A DNA stretch of 64,000 bases from Teredinibacter purpureus (GTDB lineage Bacteria > Pseudomonadota > Gammaproteobacteria > Pseudomonadales > Cellvibrionaceae). Shown piece after piece: positions 1 to 7,663 of the stretch. Below the pieces are notes generated by a model. That model saw only the letters and a list, made by a program, of their open reading frames with translations, was not told where the DNA came from and did not search any database. The number at the start of each line of letters is the position of its first letter. Positions within the stretch are counted from its first letter, which is position 1. The DNA is taken from assembly GCF_014217335.1 (NCBI RefSeq), contig NZ_CP060092.1, positions 2,621,501 through 2,685,500 of the forward strand, in the 5' to 3' direction. Made by a program: the position numbers and the translations under genes.

Positions 1-2
1 TG

Positions 3-383
3 GAAGAACATACACCATACGAAGAGAGAACAAAAAGGCAGCCAGATTTCATCGTTGAATATGAAATTAATTTAGCCGAAGAAATAAAAAGCGCTAAGCC
101 TGGGCAAGGAATGAGAGTGGACTTTCTCTATGATGGAGACGACCCTCAGATTGAAGGCGTTCACATGATCTGGCCAGAAATTCTTGATGAGAATGGCAAG
201 GTTATAACGGATACCACGCCGGGTAATATTCCCCAAAAAGGTTATGCGAATATGTGGGTGTTGAGTGATGAGCGTCGAGAGTACCATCATAAAAGGCTTA
301 AAATTGGTACAAAAGGTACTTGGTGGCGTGGTGGTCGTGTTGCTTATGTTACGGTGGTTCAAGTCAATGCGCTCAAGTGCTAA
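3..383 (+). CDS. Hypothetical cassette protein, 5' truncated by window edge
   Basis: The reading frame is open from the first bases of the window, so the start lies outside; ATG 111 is only an internal methionine. At least 126 residues are visible, without signal peptide or membrane segment. The visible part has an acidic N-terminal half and an aromatic C-terminal half (MWVLSDERREYHH, then GTKGTWWRGGRVAYVTVV), which looks like a small beta-rich soluble protein. I do not recognise the family. The TAA stop lies in the first core site of the following attC, a common arrangement in this array. Confidence 0.75.
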   Translation, partial: EEHTPYEERTKRQPDFIVEYEINLAEEIKSAKPGQGMRVDFLYDGDDPQIEGVHMIWPEILDENGKVITDTTPGNIPQKGYANMWVLSDERREYHHKRLKIGTKGTWWRGGRVAYVTVVQVNALKC

Positions 384-479
384 CAAAGCTGTCAAATTGA
401 CAGTTTTTCCGTCGCTCCTTTTTGTGCTTAATAGCACAAACGGGCTCCTACAAAACTGCAATTTACAGCGGCGTTATGT
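378..479 (+). repeat. attC site
   Basis: 102 bp imperfect palindrome; R'' TGCTAAC, R' GTTATGT. Ends the cassette of the 5'-partial gene. Confidence 0.9.
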
Positions 480-489
480 GTAAATTGAA

Positions 490-825
490 ATGAGCATTTT
501 CATTTGGCTAGTATTAGGGTTTTTCTTAGCCGTAGGAATCTACCTGTTTAAAAAATGGAATCTTCGTCCAGTTAATTGGGAACCTGAAGAAGTTTCAAAG
601 CTACTTCTCTCGTGGCTCGATGATAATATTGATGATCGAGCCTGGGATTATTTTGAGTCTTGTGAAATCGCCAACCCAAAACTAGAAGCAATTCGGCAGC
701 GTGCTTTAGATGCCGTGTATTTTGAATCGCCCTTTATCGTGTCTACTAGGCAAAATGGCCTACGCCTAAATGAAAAAGGCAAAGAGTTATTCCAAGAGCT
801 AAGAGAAAAATGCTTAGAGATTTAA
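490..825 (+). CDS. Single-pass membrane protein, unknown
   Basis: 111 residues. Residues 3-20 form one hydrophobic helix followed by KKW, suggesting an N-terminal anchor with a cytoplasmic or periplasmic helical domain of about 85 residues. The soluble part is acidic (LLSWLDDNIDDRAWDYFE) and ends in a charged helix. The start is the first ATG after R'. Family not recognised. Confidence 0.75.
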   Translation: MSIFIWLVLGFFLAVGIYLFKKWNLRPVNWEPEEVSKLLLSWLDDNIDDRAWDYFESCEIANPKLEAIRQRALDAVYFESPFIVSTRQNGLRLNEKGKELFQELREKCLEI

Positions 826-838
826 TGTCAATACCCAC

Positions 839-934
839 ACATAACAATACGCACCACGTTCGCACAGCGGTAAAGCTGCTGTGCCGGACAAGCCTACGCG
901 ATGCTTCGGCTTGCCCGTGTGCTTTGCGTTAGGT
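839..934 (+). repeat. attC site
   Basis: 96 bp; R'' ACATAAC, R' GTTAGGT. R'' is the exact complement of the GTTATGT that opens its cassette. Confidence 0.9.
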
Positions 935-948
935 GAGTCAGGGAGCAC

Positions 949-1305
949 ATGAAAAAGAAATTATTTTATATAGTAATACTGCTATCCTTGATCGGATGTA
1001 AAACCGAATACAAGGAATTTTCAGAAAAAATTAGCGCAGGCGTAACCGCTGAGGAAGTAGAGATATTCTTAAGTGAAAATACTATTTCTTATCAATATAT
1101 AAGCTGTAACGAACTAGCCGAGCTTATTAGCTCCGTTAAAAAAGAGTGTATTGGTGATAACTCGCGTGGTGTGATCAAGGGTATAGTCAATGATGGCTCA
1201 TATATGCTCGGTATGGGTTCCTCCGATGTATATTTTCAGCTTGAAATTGGTGCAGGAGGAAAGGTTGTAGATGTTTACACTGATACCATTTATACCTTTC
1301 TGTAA
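949..1305 (+). CDS. Putative lipoprotein, unknown
   Basis: 118 residues with a lipoprotein signal (MKKKLFYIVILLSLIGC; lipobox LIGC, Cys17). The mature part is about 100 residues with two further cysteines (SCNE, KECIG) that could pair in the periplasm, and a glycine-rich beta-like C-terminus. GGGAG lies just upstream of the ATG as a ribosome site. Function unknown. Confidence 0.8.
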   Translation: MKKKLFYIVILLSLIGCKTEYKEFSEKISAGVTAEEVEIFLSENTISYQYISCNELAELISSVKKECIGDNSRGVIKGIVNDGSYMLGMGSSDVYFQLEIGAGGKVVDVYTDTIYTFL

Positions 1306-1308
1306 ATC

Positions 1309-1422
1309 ACCTAACAAGTTTGTCAACAGGACATTTTTTGCTGCGCTCCGTTTTGCGGTGGCTTCGCCACTTTACCGCAAAACTACGCTACACAAAAAAT
1401 GCCTGTTACAAAGGCGTTATGA
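1309..1422 (+). repeat. attC site
   Basis: 114 bp; R'' ACCTAAC, R' GTTATGA; central GGTGGCTTCGCCAC hairpin. Confidence 0.9.
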
Positions 1423-1429
1423 GTAAATT

Positions 1430-1801
1430 ATGAAACAAGCCCTATTAGTAGCCGTCCTTTTTATAGCGGTAGGTATGAGTTATTTTCTAGGCTATAGGTC
1501 AGGAATAGAAAAAGTTGAAGAAATCACTCATAGGGTTTCAAGTATAGACGATGCATATCCAAAGATGATGGCTTGGTATCAAGAGGTATTTAGGACGCTG
1601 ACATGGCTAGAGTCACTTGAAGCAACAAGTTCAATGAGCGAGCTTTCCGTTTTGATTGATGAGACTAAAGAAAGTGGTAGGGGTCATGTGGCTTTATTCT
1701 TTGAGTATTCCGATAGGGTAAAGGTAGCCTCAGGCAAGCGCCAGGAAATCGAAATTTTGGAAGATGGTGTTAGAAAAAATAGTGCTAAATTCGAACAATA
1801 A
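1430..1801 (+). CDS. Single-pass membrane protein, unknown (paralogue of gene at 12473)
   Basis: 123 residues. The N-terminal helix (residues 4-21) ends in the motif GYRSG, followed by a helical, charged soluble domain. The protein at 12473-12847 has the same plan, IGYRQG after the helix and a similar length, so the two look like distant paralogues carried by different cassettes. No enzymatic motif is visible. Confidence 0.75.
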   Translation: MKQALLVAVLFIAVGMSYFLGYRSGIEKVEEITHRVSSIDDAYPKMMAWYQEVFRTLTWLESLEATSSMSELSVLIDETKESGRGHVALFFEYSDRVKVASGKRQEIEILEDGVRKNSAKFEQ

Positions 1802-1804
1802 AAC

Positions 1805-1882
1805 TCATAACAAACGCATCATGTACGCGCCTTCGGCGCAGGACTCGCAACAAGTTGCTCGCCTCATATGCGGGCGTTATGT
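1805..1882 (+). repeat. attC site
   Basis: 78 bp; R'' TCATAAC, R' GTTATGT. Confidence 0.9.
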
Positions 1883-1888
1883 GAAGCT

Positions 1889-2272
1889 ATGAGTAAACTA
1901 ATTACTACCGTTATTTGCATGTTTATTTCATCTTCTTGTTTTTCGCTTAGTGTTTCTTGCCCTGTAGATGAAGAGTTCAAAAAATATGTATCTGAAGCGA
2001 AACTCGAATATAAGTGGGATGTAGATACTTGGCTGGTAAAAATAAATGCACCGGACAAAATTGGAAAATATCGATTCGCGAAAATACAGATTAATAAAGA
2101 AGGTGAAGGAATGGCGATTCCGCTCCAAACTGAAAACGAAAAAGGCATAGTTTCAGCGCATTTTTACCTAAACGAGAATGCTATGAAGGGTATGAGTTTG
2201 TGGGTGGCTTACGGTAATCATTGCTTGCAAGGTTTTCATCTGGAGCTAAAGCCAAATGTTGAGGCGTTGTAA
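1889..2272 (+). CDS. Secreted protein, unknown (copy 1 of 2)
   Basis: 127 residues with a signal peptide (MSKLITTVICMFISSSCFSLS). An upstream in-frame ATG at 1868 lies inside the attC and is rejected because the second copy at 45186 shares sequence only from the cassette boundary. The two copies differ at three residues (Leu/Arg and Ile/Val in the WxVKxN segment, His/Asn in SAxF). The mature protein looks beta-rich. Its cassette was later interrupted by an IS30-family element just before the attC. Confidence 0.8.
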   Translation: MSKLITTVICMFISSSCFSLSVSCPVDEEFKKYVSEAKLEYKWDVDTWLVKINAPDKIGKYRFAKIQINKEGEGMAIPLQTENEKGIVSAHFYLNENAMKGMSLWVAYGNHCLQGFHLELKPNVEAL

Positions 2273-2276
2273 TCAC

Positions 2277-3356
2277 CCAGGTTATCAACTGAAGTGCAAT
2301 GAAAGTGATTAACGAACATAGACTGCCTCCGGTGTTTCCATATTTAAACATTTTCTAGGTCGTCGGTTAAGTTTCATTGCAATTTTATCGCAATCCTTTT
2401 GAGTTATGCTCTTCATTGATTCTCCTTTAGGTAAATATTGTCGTATGAGACCGTTGGTATTTTCGTTTAACCCTCTTTCCCATGAGTGGTAGGGGTTGGC
2501 AAAGTAAAATGTTGAGTTAGTGACGTCTTCAATTTTTTTGTATTGATGAAACTCGGTACCGTTATCAGCGGTAATTGTTTTTACCTGATTAACCTGTTTT
2601 TTGATTAGCTGAATAACTTTTCGATTTAACTCGTCAGTCGTACGGTTCCTAATTTTGCCAATGATCGTGTATTTACTTTTTCGATCAACTAACGTGACAA
2701 TTGAATGTTGATCGCGTGAACCATGAACGGTATCAATTTCGAAATGACCGATTCGGCTCTTATTTTCTGCCCCTAGAGGTCGCTCAGAGATATGGGCCTT
2801 ATTGGCTAAAACGCCTCTAGAGTCAGGGCTTCTATATCTTTTTCGGCGTTTCTTGCTTGATTGACGTAAGTGCTTATAGAGATCCCCTGAATAAAACATG
2901 TTGTACCAAATATAGCGATAAATGGTCGAATGGCTGATCGATAATATATTGCACTTCTTAAGCCACAAGGAAACTTGTTCTGGGCTCCAATCGAGGCGTA
3001 TTAAGGCGATGACCATCTGAAGCTCGGTATCATTGAATTGCCATTTACGACGAGACTCCCTCCGTATTCGAGAGGTACGTTTTACTGCTCGCGCTGCGCA
3101 GTATTTACCGTCTGGGCGACGATTTCGTTTTAACTCTCTGGAGATCGTGCAAGGATCGCGGCCTAAGGCCCGTGCAATATAGGCTTGAGATTTACGTTGC
3201 TTTAAATAGGCCGCTATAGTATATCTTTCATCAGTGGTGAGCTGGTGGTACATCATGAGGTCCCTCTTCTTGCCGGTCGAGAAAAACCATGAGTATCCCA
3301 GTTCACCCTATATAAAGGAAGATGCAGGCGCGTTGCACTTACTTTGCGAATTCGGC
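2277..3356 (-). mobile_element. IS30-family insertion sequence, copy 1 (1080 bp)
   Basis: The element lies between a 4-bp target duplication TCAC (2273-2276 and 3357-3360). The ends are imperfect inverted repeats sharing AAGTGCAA. It carries one transposase gene on the minus strand. The uninterrupted target survives at 45570-45580, where the stop codon runs directly into CACATAACAAG. The right duplication touches the attC first core site. Confidence 0.93.
2309..3256 (-). CDS. IS30-family transposase (copy 1)
   Basis: 315 residues. An N-terminal helix-turn-helix (LTTDERYTIAAYLKQ, SQAYIARALGRDPCTISREL) binds the element ends. The DDE catalytic core has Asp in FEIDTVHG, Asp in ITADNGTEF and Glu in ERGLNENTNG, in the spacing and context of IS30 transposases. 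The full length looks intact and so probably active. It is identical in protein sequence to the copy at 4306. Confidence 0.95.
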   Translation of the reverse strand: MMYHQLTTDERYTIAAYLKQRKSQAYIARALGRDPCTISRELKRNRRPDGKYCAARAVKRTSRIRRESRRKWQFNDTELQMVIALIRLDWSPEQVSLWLKKCNILSISHSTIYRYIWYNMFYSGDLYKHLRQSSKKRRKRYRSPDSRGVLANKAHISERPLGAENKSRIGHFEIDTVHGSRDQHSIVTLVDRKSKYTIIGKIRNRTTDELNRKVIQLIKKQVNQVKTITADNGTEFHQYKKIEDVTNSTFYFANPYHSWERGLNENTNGLIRQYLPKGESMKSITQKDCDKIAMKLNRRPRKCLNMETPEAVYVR

Positions 3357-3358
3357 TC

Positions 3359-3442
3359 ACATAACAAGCCAAGCCAGCAGGACTTATTTTGCTGTCGCTT
3401 CGCTCCAAAACGCAAAATAAGCCTCTGCTTGGGGCGTTATAC
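3359..3442 (+). repeat. attC site
   Basis: 84 bp; R'' ACATAAC, R' GTTATAC. Belongs to the cassette at 1877 and matches the attC at 45572 of the duplicate cassette. Confidence 0.9.
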
Positions 3443-3451
3443 AAGGCTTGC

Positions 3452-3820
3452 ATGAAGAAATATATTTTTGTCATTGTTGTTTATTTTCTACATGCGTGCG
3501 CATCAGCGCCACACGAAATTTCTATTGATTCGCTTCATGAGGGTATAAAAAAACACTATTACTCTGAGGGCTCCACGATTGTGTTGGTGAATAACCTAGA
3601 TGGAACATCTGAGGAAGTTTCTCTTCCTGGTTGCTCAAAACCTGAAATTTGCGGTGATATTGTGTTAGTTGCTTGTGGCGTCGATGGAGCAATCGACTAT
3701 CTAAATAATACAACTGGAGAGGTTGTAGCGAATTGCGGAGGCCAATGTAACTTTGGCTTTTCTAAAGAGTATGATTCATGTTTAAAACGTTGCCCCCCAA
3801 AAGAGTGGGCGTGTAAATAA
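3452..3820 (+). CDS. Putative lipoprotein, cysteine-rich C-terminus
   Basis: 122 residues, starting at the first ATG after the attC. The signal MKKYIFVIVVYFLHAC carries a weak lipobox (LHAC, then ASAP). The C-terminal half has many cysteines (PGCSKPEIC, VACGVDG, ANCGGQCNFG, SCLKRCPP, WACK), suggesting a disulphide-bonded domain outside the cytoplasm. Family unknown. Confidence 0.75.
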   Translation: MKKYIFVIVVYFLHACASAPHEISIDSLHEGIKKHYYSEGSTIVLVNNLDGTSEEVSLPGCSKPEICGDIVLVACGVDGAIDYLNNTTGEVVANCGGQCNFGFSKEYDSCLKRCPPKEWACK

Positions 3821-3821
3821 T

Positions 3822-3925
3822 GTATAACAAAAGTAGCCAATTGACCTCCGTAAGCTGTCTTGGTTTTTGCAAAAAACGCAAAAACACAATCCAACTTACT
3901 CCGGCAATTGCTACTGGCGTTATGG
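3822..3925 (+). repeat. attC site
   Basis: 104 bp; R'' GTATAAC, R' GTTATGG. Confidence 0.9.
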
Positions 3926-4273
3926 CGGGTTTAAATAATTTGTAAATCGTTCCAGAATACTGTCCAATTTGAGAACTAGCAGTTTAGTAAGTGCAAACGT
4001 CGAGAAAGAGCAAATAGTTTCACTCGGCACAAGAATGTAGTGAAGTGGTTACAATAGAAAGCATTGGAATAAGGTGAGCGCAAACCTGTTCGTTCTTTGG
4101 TTTACCGTTTAAAAACCCACTGCGAAATGAAACAGGTAGTTCGCATCTTCAAGGCTCCATCAAGAAGGTGCGAATTGTTAGAATAGTGGATTAAACTGGT
4201 TGGGTTTTTAATAGGCTAAAGTTCCGCGTTCGCTCCACAAAGAGCGCTGTAGAAAGTAAGTGCCACCCAGCTC
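3920..4273 (+). other. ORF-less cassette A, copy 1 (body)
   Basis: About 350 bp between two attC sites with no ORF of convincing length on either strand. A near-identical copy lies at 10482-10833. It contains a nested inverted-repeat structure (see the RNA candidate at 4111-4209). The IS30-family copy at 4274 is inserted at its right edge. Confidence 0.7.
4111..4209 (+). ncRNA. Candidate structured RNA in ORF-less cassette A, copy 1
   Basis: Outer arms AAAAACCCA (4111-4119) and TGGGTTTTT (4201-4209) are perfect complements. They enclose a hairpin TTCGCATCTTC (4140-4150) / GAAGGTGCGAA (4164-4174). A second TGCGAA at 4121-4126 could pair instead with TTCGCA at 4140, giving two mutually exclusive folds. 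No known RNA family is recognised, the strand is assumed from the cassette direction, and expression is not shown. Confidence 0.35.
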
Positions 4274-5353
4274 CCAGGTTATCAACTGAAGTGCAATGAA
4301 AGTGATTAACGAACATAGACTGCCTCCGGTGTTTCCATATTTAAACATTTTCTAGGTCGTCGGTTAAGTTTCATTGCAATTTTATCGCAATCCTTTTGAG
4401 TTATGCTCTTCATTGATTCTCCTTTAGGTAAATATTGTCGTATGAGACCGTTGGTATTTTCGTTTAACCCTCTTTCCCATGAGTGGTAGGGGTTGGCAAA
4501 GTAAAATGTTGAGTTAGTGACGTCTTCAATTTTTTTGTATTGATGAAACTCGGTACCGTTATCAGCGGTAATTGTTTTTACCTGATTAACCTGTTTTTTG
4601 ATGAGCTGAATAACTTTTCGATTTAACTCGTCAGTCGTACGGTTCCTAATTTTGCCAATGATCGTGTATTTACTTTTTCGATCAACTAACGTGACAATTG
4701 AATGTTGATCGCGTGAACCATGAACGGTATCAATTTCGAAATGACCGATTCGGCTCTTATTTTCTGCCCCTAGAGGTCGCTCAGAGATATGGGCCTTATT
4801 GGCTAAAACGCCTCTAGAGTCAGGGCTTCTATATCTTTTTCGGCGTTTCTTGCTTGATTGACGTAAGTGCTTATAGAGATCCCCTGAATAAAACATGTTG
4901 TACCAAATATAGCGATAAATGGTCGAATGGCTGATTGATAATATATTGCACTTCTTAAGCCACAAGGAAACTTGTTCTGGACTCCAATCGAGGCGTATTA
5001 AGGCGATGACCATCTGAAGCTCGGTATCATTGAATTGCCATTTACGACGAGACTCCCTCCGTATTCGAGAGGTACGTTTTACTGCTCGCGCTGCGCAGTA
5101 TTTACCGTCTGGGCGACGATTTCGTTTTAACTCTCTGGAGATCGTGCAAGGATCGCGGCCTAAGGCCCGTGCAATATAGGCTTGAGATTTACGTTGCTTT
5201 AAATAGGCCGCTATAGTATATCTTTCATCAGTGGTGAGCTGGTGGTACATCATGAGGTCCCTCTTCTTGCCGGTCGAGAAAAACCATGAGTATCCCAGTT
5301 CACCCTATATAAAGGAAGATGCAGGCGCGTTGCACTTACTTTGCGAATTCGGC
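4274..5353 (-). mobile_element. IS30-family insertion sequence, copy 2 (1080 bp)
   Basis: Same element as at 2277, with only a few base differences. It is bounded by the 4-bp duplication GCTC (4270-4273 and 5354-5357). The undisturbed target is visible in the second ORF-less cassette A at 10830-10840 (AGCTCATAAC). Again the insertion abuts ATAACAA of an attC. Confidence 0.93.
4306..5253 (-). CDS. IS30-family transposase (copy 2)
   Basis: 315 residues, protein identical to the copy at 2309, with the same helix-turn-helix and DDE residues. The nucleotide differences between the copies are silent, so both are recent and probably functional. Confidence 0.95.
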   Translation of the reverse strand: MMYHQLTTDERYTIAAYLKQRKSQAYIARALGRDPCTISRELKRNRRPDGKYCAARAVKRTSRIRRESRRKWQFNDTELQMVIALIRLDWSPEQVSLWLKKCNILSISHSTIYRYIWYNMFYSGDLYKHLRQSSKKRRKRYRSPDSRGVLANKAHISERPLGAENKSRIGHFEIDTVHGSRDQHSIVTLVDRKSKYTIIGKIRNRTTDELNRKVIQLIKKQVNQVKTITADNGTEFHQYKKIEDVTNSTFYFANPYHSWERGLNENTNGLIRQYLPKGESMKSITQKDCDKIAMKLNRRPRKCLNMETPEAVYVR

Positions 5354-5355
5354 GC

Positions 5356-5474
5356 TCATAACAAATCGCTGCACTCGGACGCATATTGCTACGCTCGTTT
5401 TTATGTATGTCGCGGTGCTCCATTTTACATAAAAACGCTCTCCGCAATATGCGCCGGTGAGCTCGGCGTTAGGA
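5356..5474 (+). repeat. attC site
   Basis: 119 bp; R'' TCATAAC, R' GTTAGGA. Member of a subfamily (TCGCTGCACTCGGACGCATATTG) also at 8040, 10834, 19850 and 26741. Confidence 0.9.
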
Positions 5475-5502
5475 TATTTCTATCAATCAATCTAGGGGAT
5501 TT

Positions 5503-5814
5503 ATGAAAAACTTATATTTCACAATTTTTGTTTTATGTTTGTCTGGATGCGCAACTGCATATGGTAAATATGGTTTCTCAGGTGGCTATAAAGATAAGCA
5601 GTTAGATGATGGGTCTATTGAAGTTTCGTATCAGGGAAACGGTACTACTTCTCCAGAAACAGTCGAGCTATATTGGGAAAAACGAGCCGCAGAATTATGC
5701 CCAAGTGGATATGATATCGTTTCAAAAGAAAATGGTGGTCACAGTAGTTATTACCCAGTGCAAGTATTTCACCCCTTAACTGAGGGTGTTATTAAGTGCC
5801 TTGGTGATGGTTAA
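5503..5814 (+). CDS. CC0125/CC1285-type lipoprotein (copy 1 of 3)
   Basis: 103 residues. Lipoprotein signal with lipobox LSGC (Cys16). The mature part (GFSGGYKDKQLDDGSIEVSY, then GNGTTSPETVELYWEKRAAEL) follows the pattern of the small CC0125/CC1285 lipoprotein family as I know it; the role of the family is not established. A strong GGGGA site precedes the ATG. The protein is identical at 26888 and 34798, a cassette present three times. Confidence 0.85.
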   Translation: MKNLYFTIFVLCLSGCATAYGKYGFSGGYKDKQLDDGSIEVSYQGNGTTSPETVELYWEKRAAELCPSGYDIVSKENGGHSSYYPVQVFHPLTEGVIKCLGDG

Positions 5815-5822
5815 CAGTGCAA

Positions 5823-5931
5823 TCCTAACAAGCCGCTGTAGAAGGACAGTTTTTCCGCCGCTTAAATTTATGGCGAAAAGACTGCCATAAATCAATCAGC
5901 TCCAAAACTGCCTCTAAGCGGGGCGTTAAAT
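5823..5931 (+). repeat. attC site
   Basis: 109 bp; R'' TCCTAAC, R' GTTAAAT. Confidence 0.9.
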
Positions 5932-6334
5932 AGCTCGGCAACATACTATTTATACGGCGTGAAGATTTCAGTTTTAAACTTACATTTTTAGCTGTGTAGT
6001 GGTTTTAAATATTATGCTAGTTTCATAACGAAACAGTTCGTTTAGCTCTACCAGCATTAAATCGTGCAAACCACTCTAAAAGTCTGTTTTAGTATTTTAA
6101 GTTTTACTGGTTGCAAGCATATTTTAGTAACTCGTAAAAAGTGTTATTTTCGAGCGGGTAGTTTTAATGAAGAAAAAAGCAGAGCGGGGTAGTGATGTAA
6201 AGTTTACCGGTCGTTCTTCTTAGAGTTTTCAGGTTTAGCGTTTACGGGTGTTCATGTAGCGTTGTTCGCCACTTTGGTAGCAAGGCTCCATTTGCGTTCC
6301 GCAACGCAGTGTTGGTGTTGTTTGGTGTATCGCC
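5926..6334 (+). other. ORF-less cassette B, copy 1 (body)
   Basis: About 410 bp with no convincing ORF. The longest sense frame near the centre is 18 codons (ATG 6167). A near-identical copy lies at 29394-29802. It contains the nested stem structure annotated at 5998-6075. Confidence 0.7.
5998..6075 (+). ncRNA. Candidate structured RNA in ORF-less cassette B, copy 1
   Basis: AGTGGTTT (5998-6005) pairs perfectly with AAACCACT (6068-6075). Inside, ATGCT(AG) pairs with AGCAT across a small bulge. Inside that, AACGAA (6027-6032) and TTCGTT (6037-6042) form a perfect 6-bp hairpin with the loop ACAG. The arms are unchanged in the copy at 29466. Strand assumed; no family recognised. Confidence 0.35.
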
Positions 6335-6462
6335 ATTTAACAAGGCCATCATGCTGCGCCAGCAAGCTGGCTGGACAAATTTTCCGTTGTTTGTTTTGTG
6401 CTTTAACGCTACGCTAGCACAAAAAAACAACTCCAAATTTTCCGCATATGGCGGCGTTAGGG
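6335..6462 (+). repeat. attC site
   Basis: 128 bp; R'' ATTTAAC, R' GTTAGGG. Confidence 0.9.
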
Positions 6463-6467
6463 TTCCT

Positions 6468-6985
6468 ATGAGAAATCTCGTACTTTTTATTATTGTCCTA
6501 ATTTCGGTTGCCGCCGAATGTGGCGCGGTGCATATGCATGGTGGTTGACGTATAAAGTAGAACCGAAGAGTATGAATTTCAAGAATATCGAGGCTACCGC
6601 TCTGAATTCTGACTTTAAGAAAATCTCAATCTTGAGCTGTAAACTGCCCGCTACGTTCTCGGCAGAAGAGTGCGCAGAAATTGATGGGAATAATCTAAGC
6701 TTGACTGTCGAAGGTGATTTTAACTCTGATGGCATTATTGAAATATGGCGTATTGGAGTGGCTAAATCAAAGCAAGGGCAATATTACAAAGTCCTTTTCG
6801 CAACTTCCAAAGATGGAAAGTTACTTCATTCCTTAAGTACGAAATACGACAGGCCGGGGTTTTCTGCTTTTCTGGTTAGAGGCGATGCCCTATCTTGGGT
6901 GATGTGTATGGAATGTGGGCACCTAGCTGACGTTGTTTGGTCGGGAGAAACGTTCATGCTAGATTGGGGCGAGGACTATGGGTAA
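6468..6985 (+). pseudogene. Secreted protein gene, probably split by a frameshift
   Basis: A signal-peptide frame starts at ATG 6468 (MRNLVLFIIVLISVAA) but stops at 6548. The coding signal continues in another frame (ATG 6518 to 6985, 155 residues) with a plausible mature domain rich in Asp/Glu (EGDFNSDGIIEIWRIG, CMECGHLADVVW). FNSDGIIEIW resembles an FG-GAP/calcium-loop-like strand. A one- or two-base change near 6540 would join the two. If not a frameshift, the product is the 155-residue protein without a signal. Confidence 0.55.
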
Positions 6986-7099
6986 CCCTAACAATACGTG
7001 CCAGCTGACATTTTGGTCGGCGCTCCATTTTGTGTATGGCTTCGCCATGCTACACAAAACTCCACACCAACCAAAATGCAGCTGCACTCTGCGTTAAGT
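6986..7099 (+). repeat. attC site
   Basis: 114 bp; R'' CCCTAAC, R' GTTAAGT. Confidence 0.9.
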
Positions 7100-7111
7100 G
7101 CCGGTAGACCC

Positions 7112-7570
7112 ATGGATATAACTAGTTTCGTCGAAAATAATTACAAGTTATTTGGTTCATTCGACAAGCCTGGTCTCGCAACTGATATTCACCACTGTGA
7201 AGAATGTAGAGATCACAATGACGAAGTGGATGGTGCTGATCGAAGAGAATTGTCATCGGAACAAATTGGTACGGTATGTTGGGGGATTTCCTCGTTTCTT
7301 ACTCCTCAAGCGATGGGGTATTATATTCCTCGCTTTATCGAGTTGGCTGTTACAGGGAAGAACGATAAGGATGGTACTCCATATATGTGCCTATACATCA
7401 ACCAGATTGGTCTACATTCTGAGTCCGAGCAGTTTTCATTATTTAGCAATGAGCAGCGTTTGGCTGTGTGTAGTAGTCTAATTTTACTTAAGAGTCAGCA
7501 TATCCAAACATTAGCTGAGCACTGCTGGGAAGATGACATAGACGCTGCCATCAATCAGTGGAGAACTTAA
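7112..7570 (+). CDS. DUF6714-like protein
   Basis: 152 residues, started at the first ATG after R' (the longer frame begins inside the attC). No signal or membrane segment. The core segment, with a conserved-looking Trp/Phe-rich stretch and a PQAMGYYIPRFIELA motif, resembles the DUF6714 family as I remember it; no function is assigned to that family. HCEECRDH near residue 27 could bind metal. The stop TAA overlaps the attC. Confidence 0.65.
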   Translation: MDITSFVENNYKLFGSFDKPGLATDIHHCEECRDHNDEVDGADRRELSSEQIGTVCWGISSFLTPQAMGYYIPRFIELAVTGKNDKDGTPYMCLYINQIGLHSESEQFSLFSNEQRLAVCSSLILLKSQHIQTLAEHCWEDDIDAAINQWRT

Positions 7571-7663
7571 CAAGCAAATCAATTCGACCTCCGCAAGCTG
7601 TCTTCTTTTTTGCGGAGCAAAAAAATAGCCATCTCGCTCCGGCGAATTATTTGGGCGTTACTT
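7565..7663 (+). repeat. attC site
   Basis: 99 bp; R'' ACTTAAC, R' GTTACTT. Confidence 0.9.

Noticed and set aside
6998..7100. Long N-terminal extensions starting inside attC (for example at 6998, 28200, 45096, 18958)
   Set aside because: They translate the attC palindrome, and duplicated cassettes share no sequence upstream of R'. The first start after R' was used instead.
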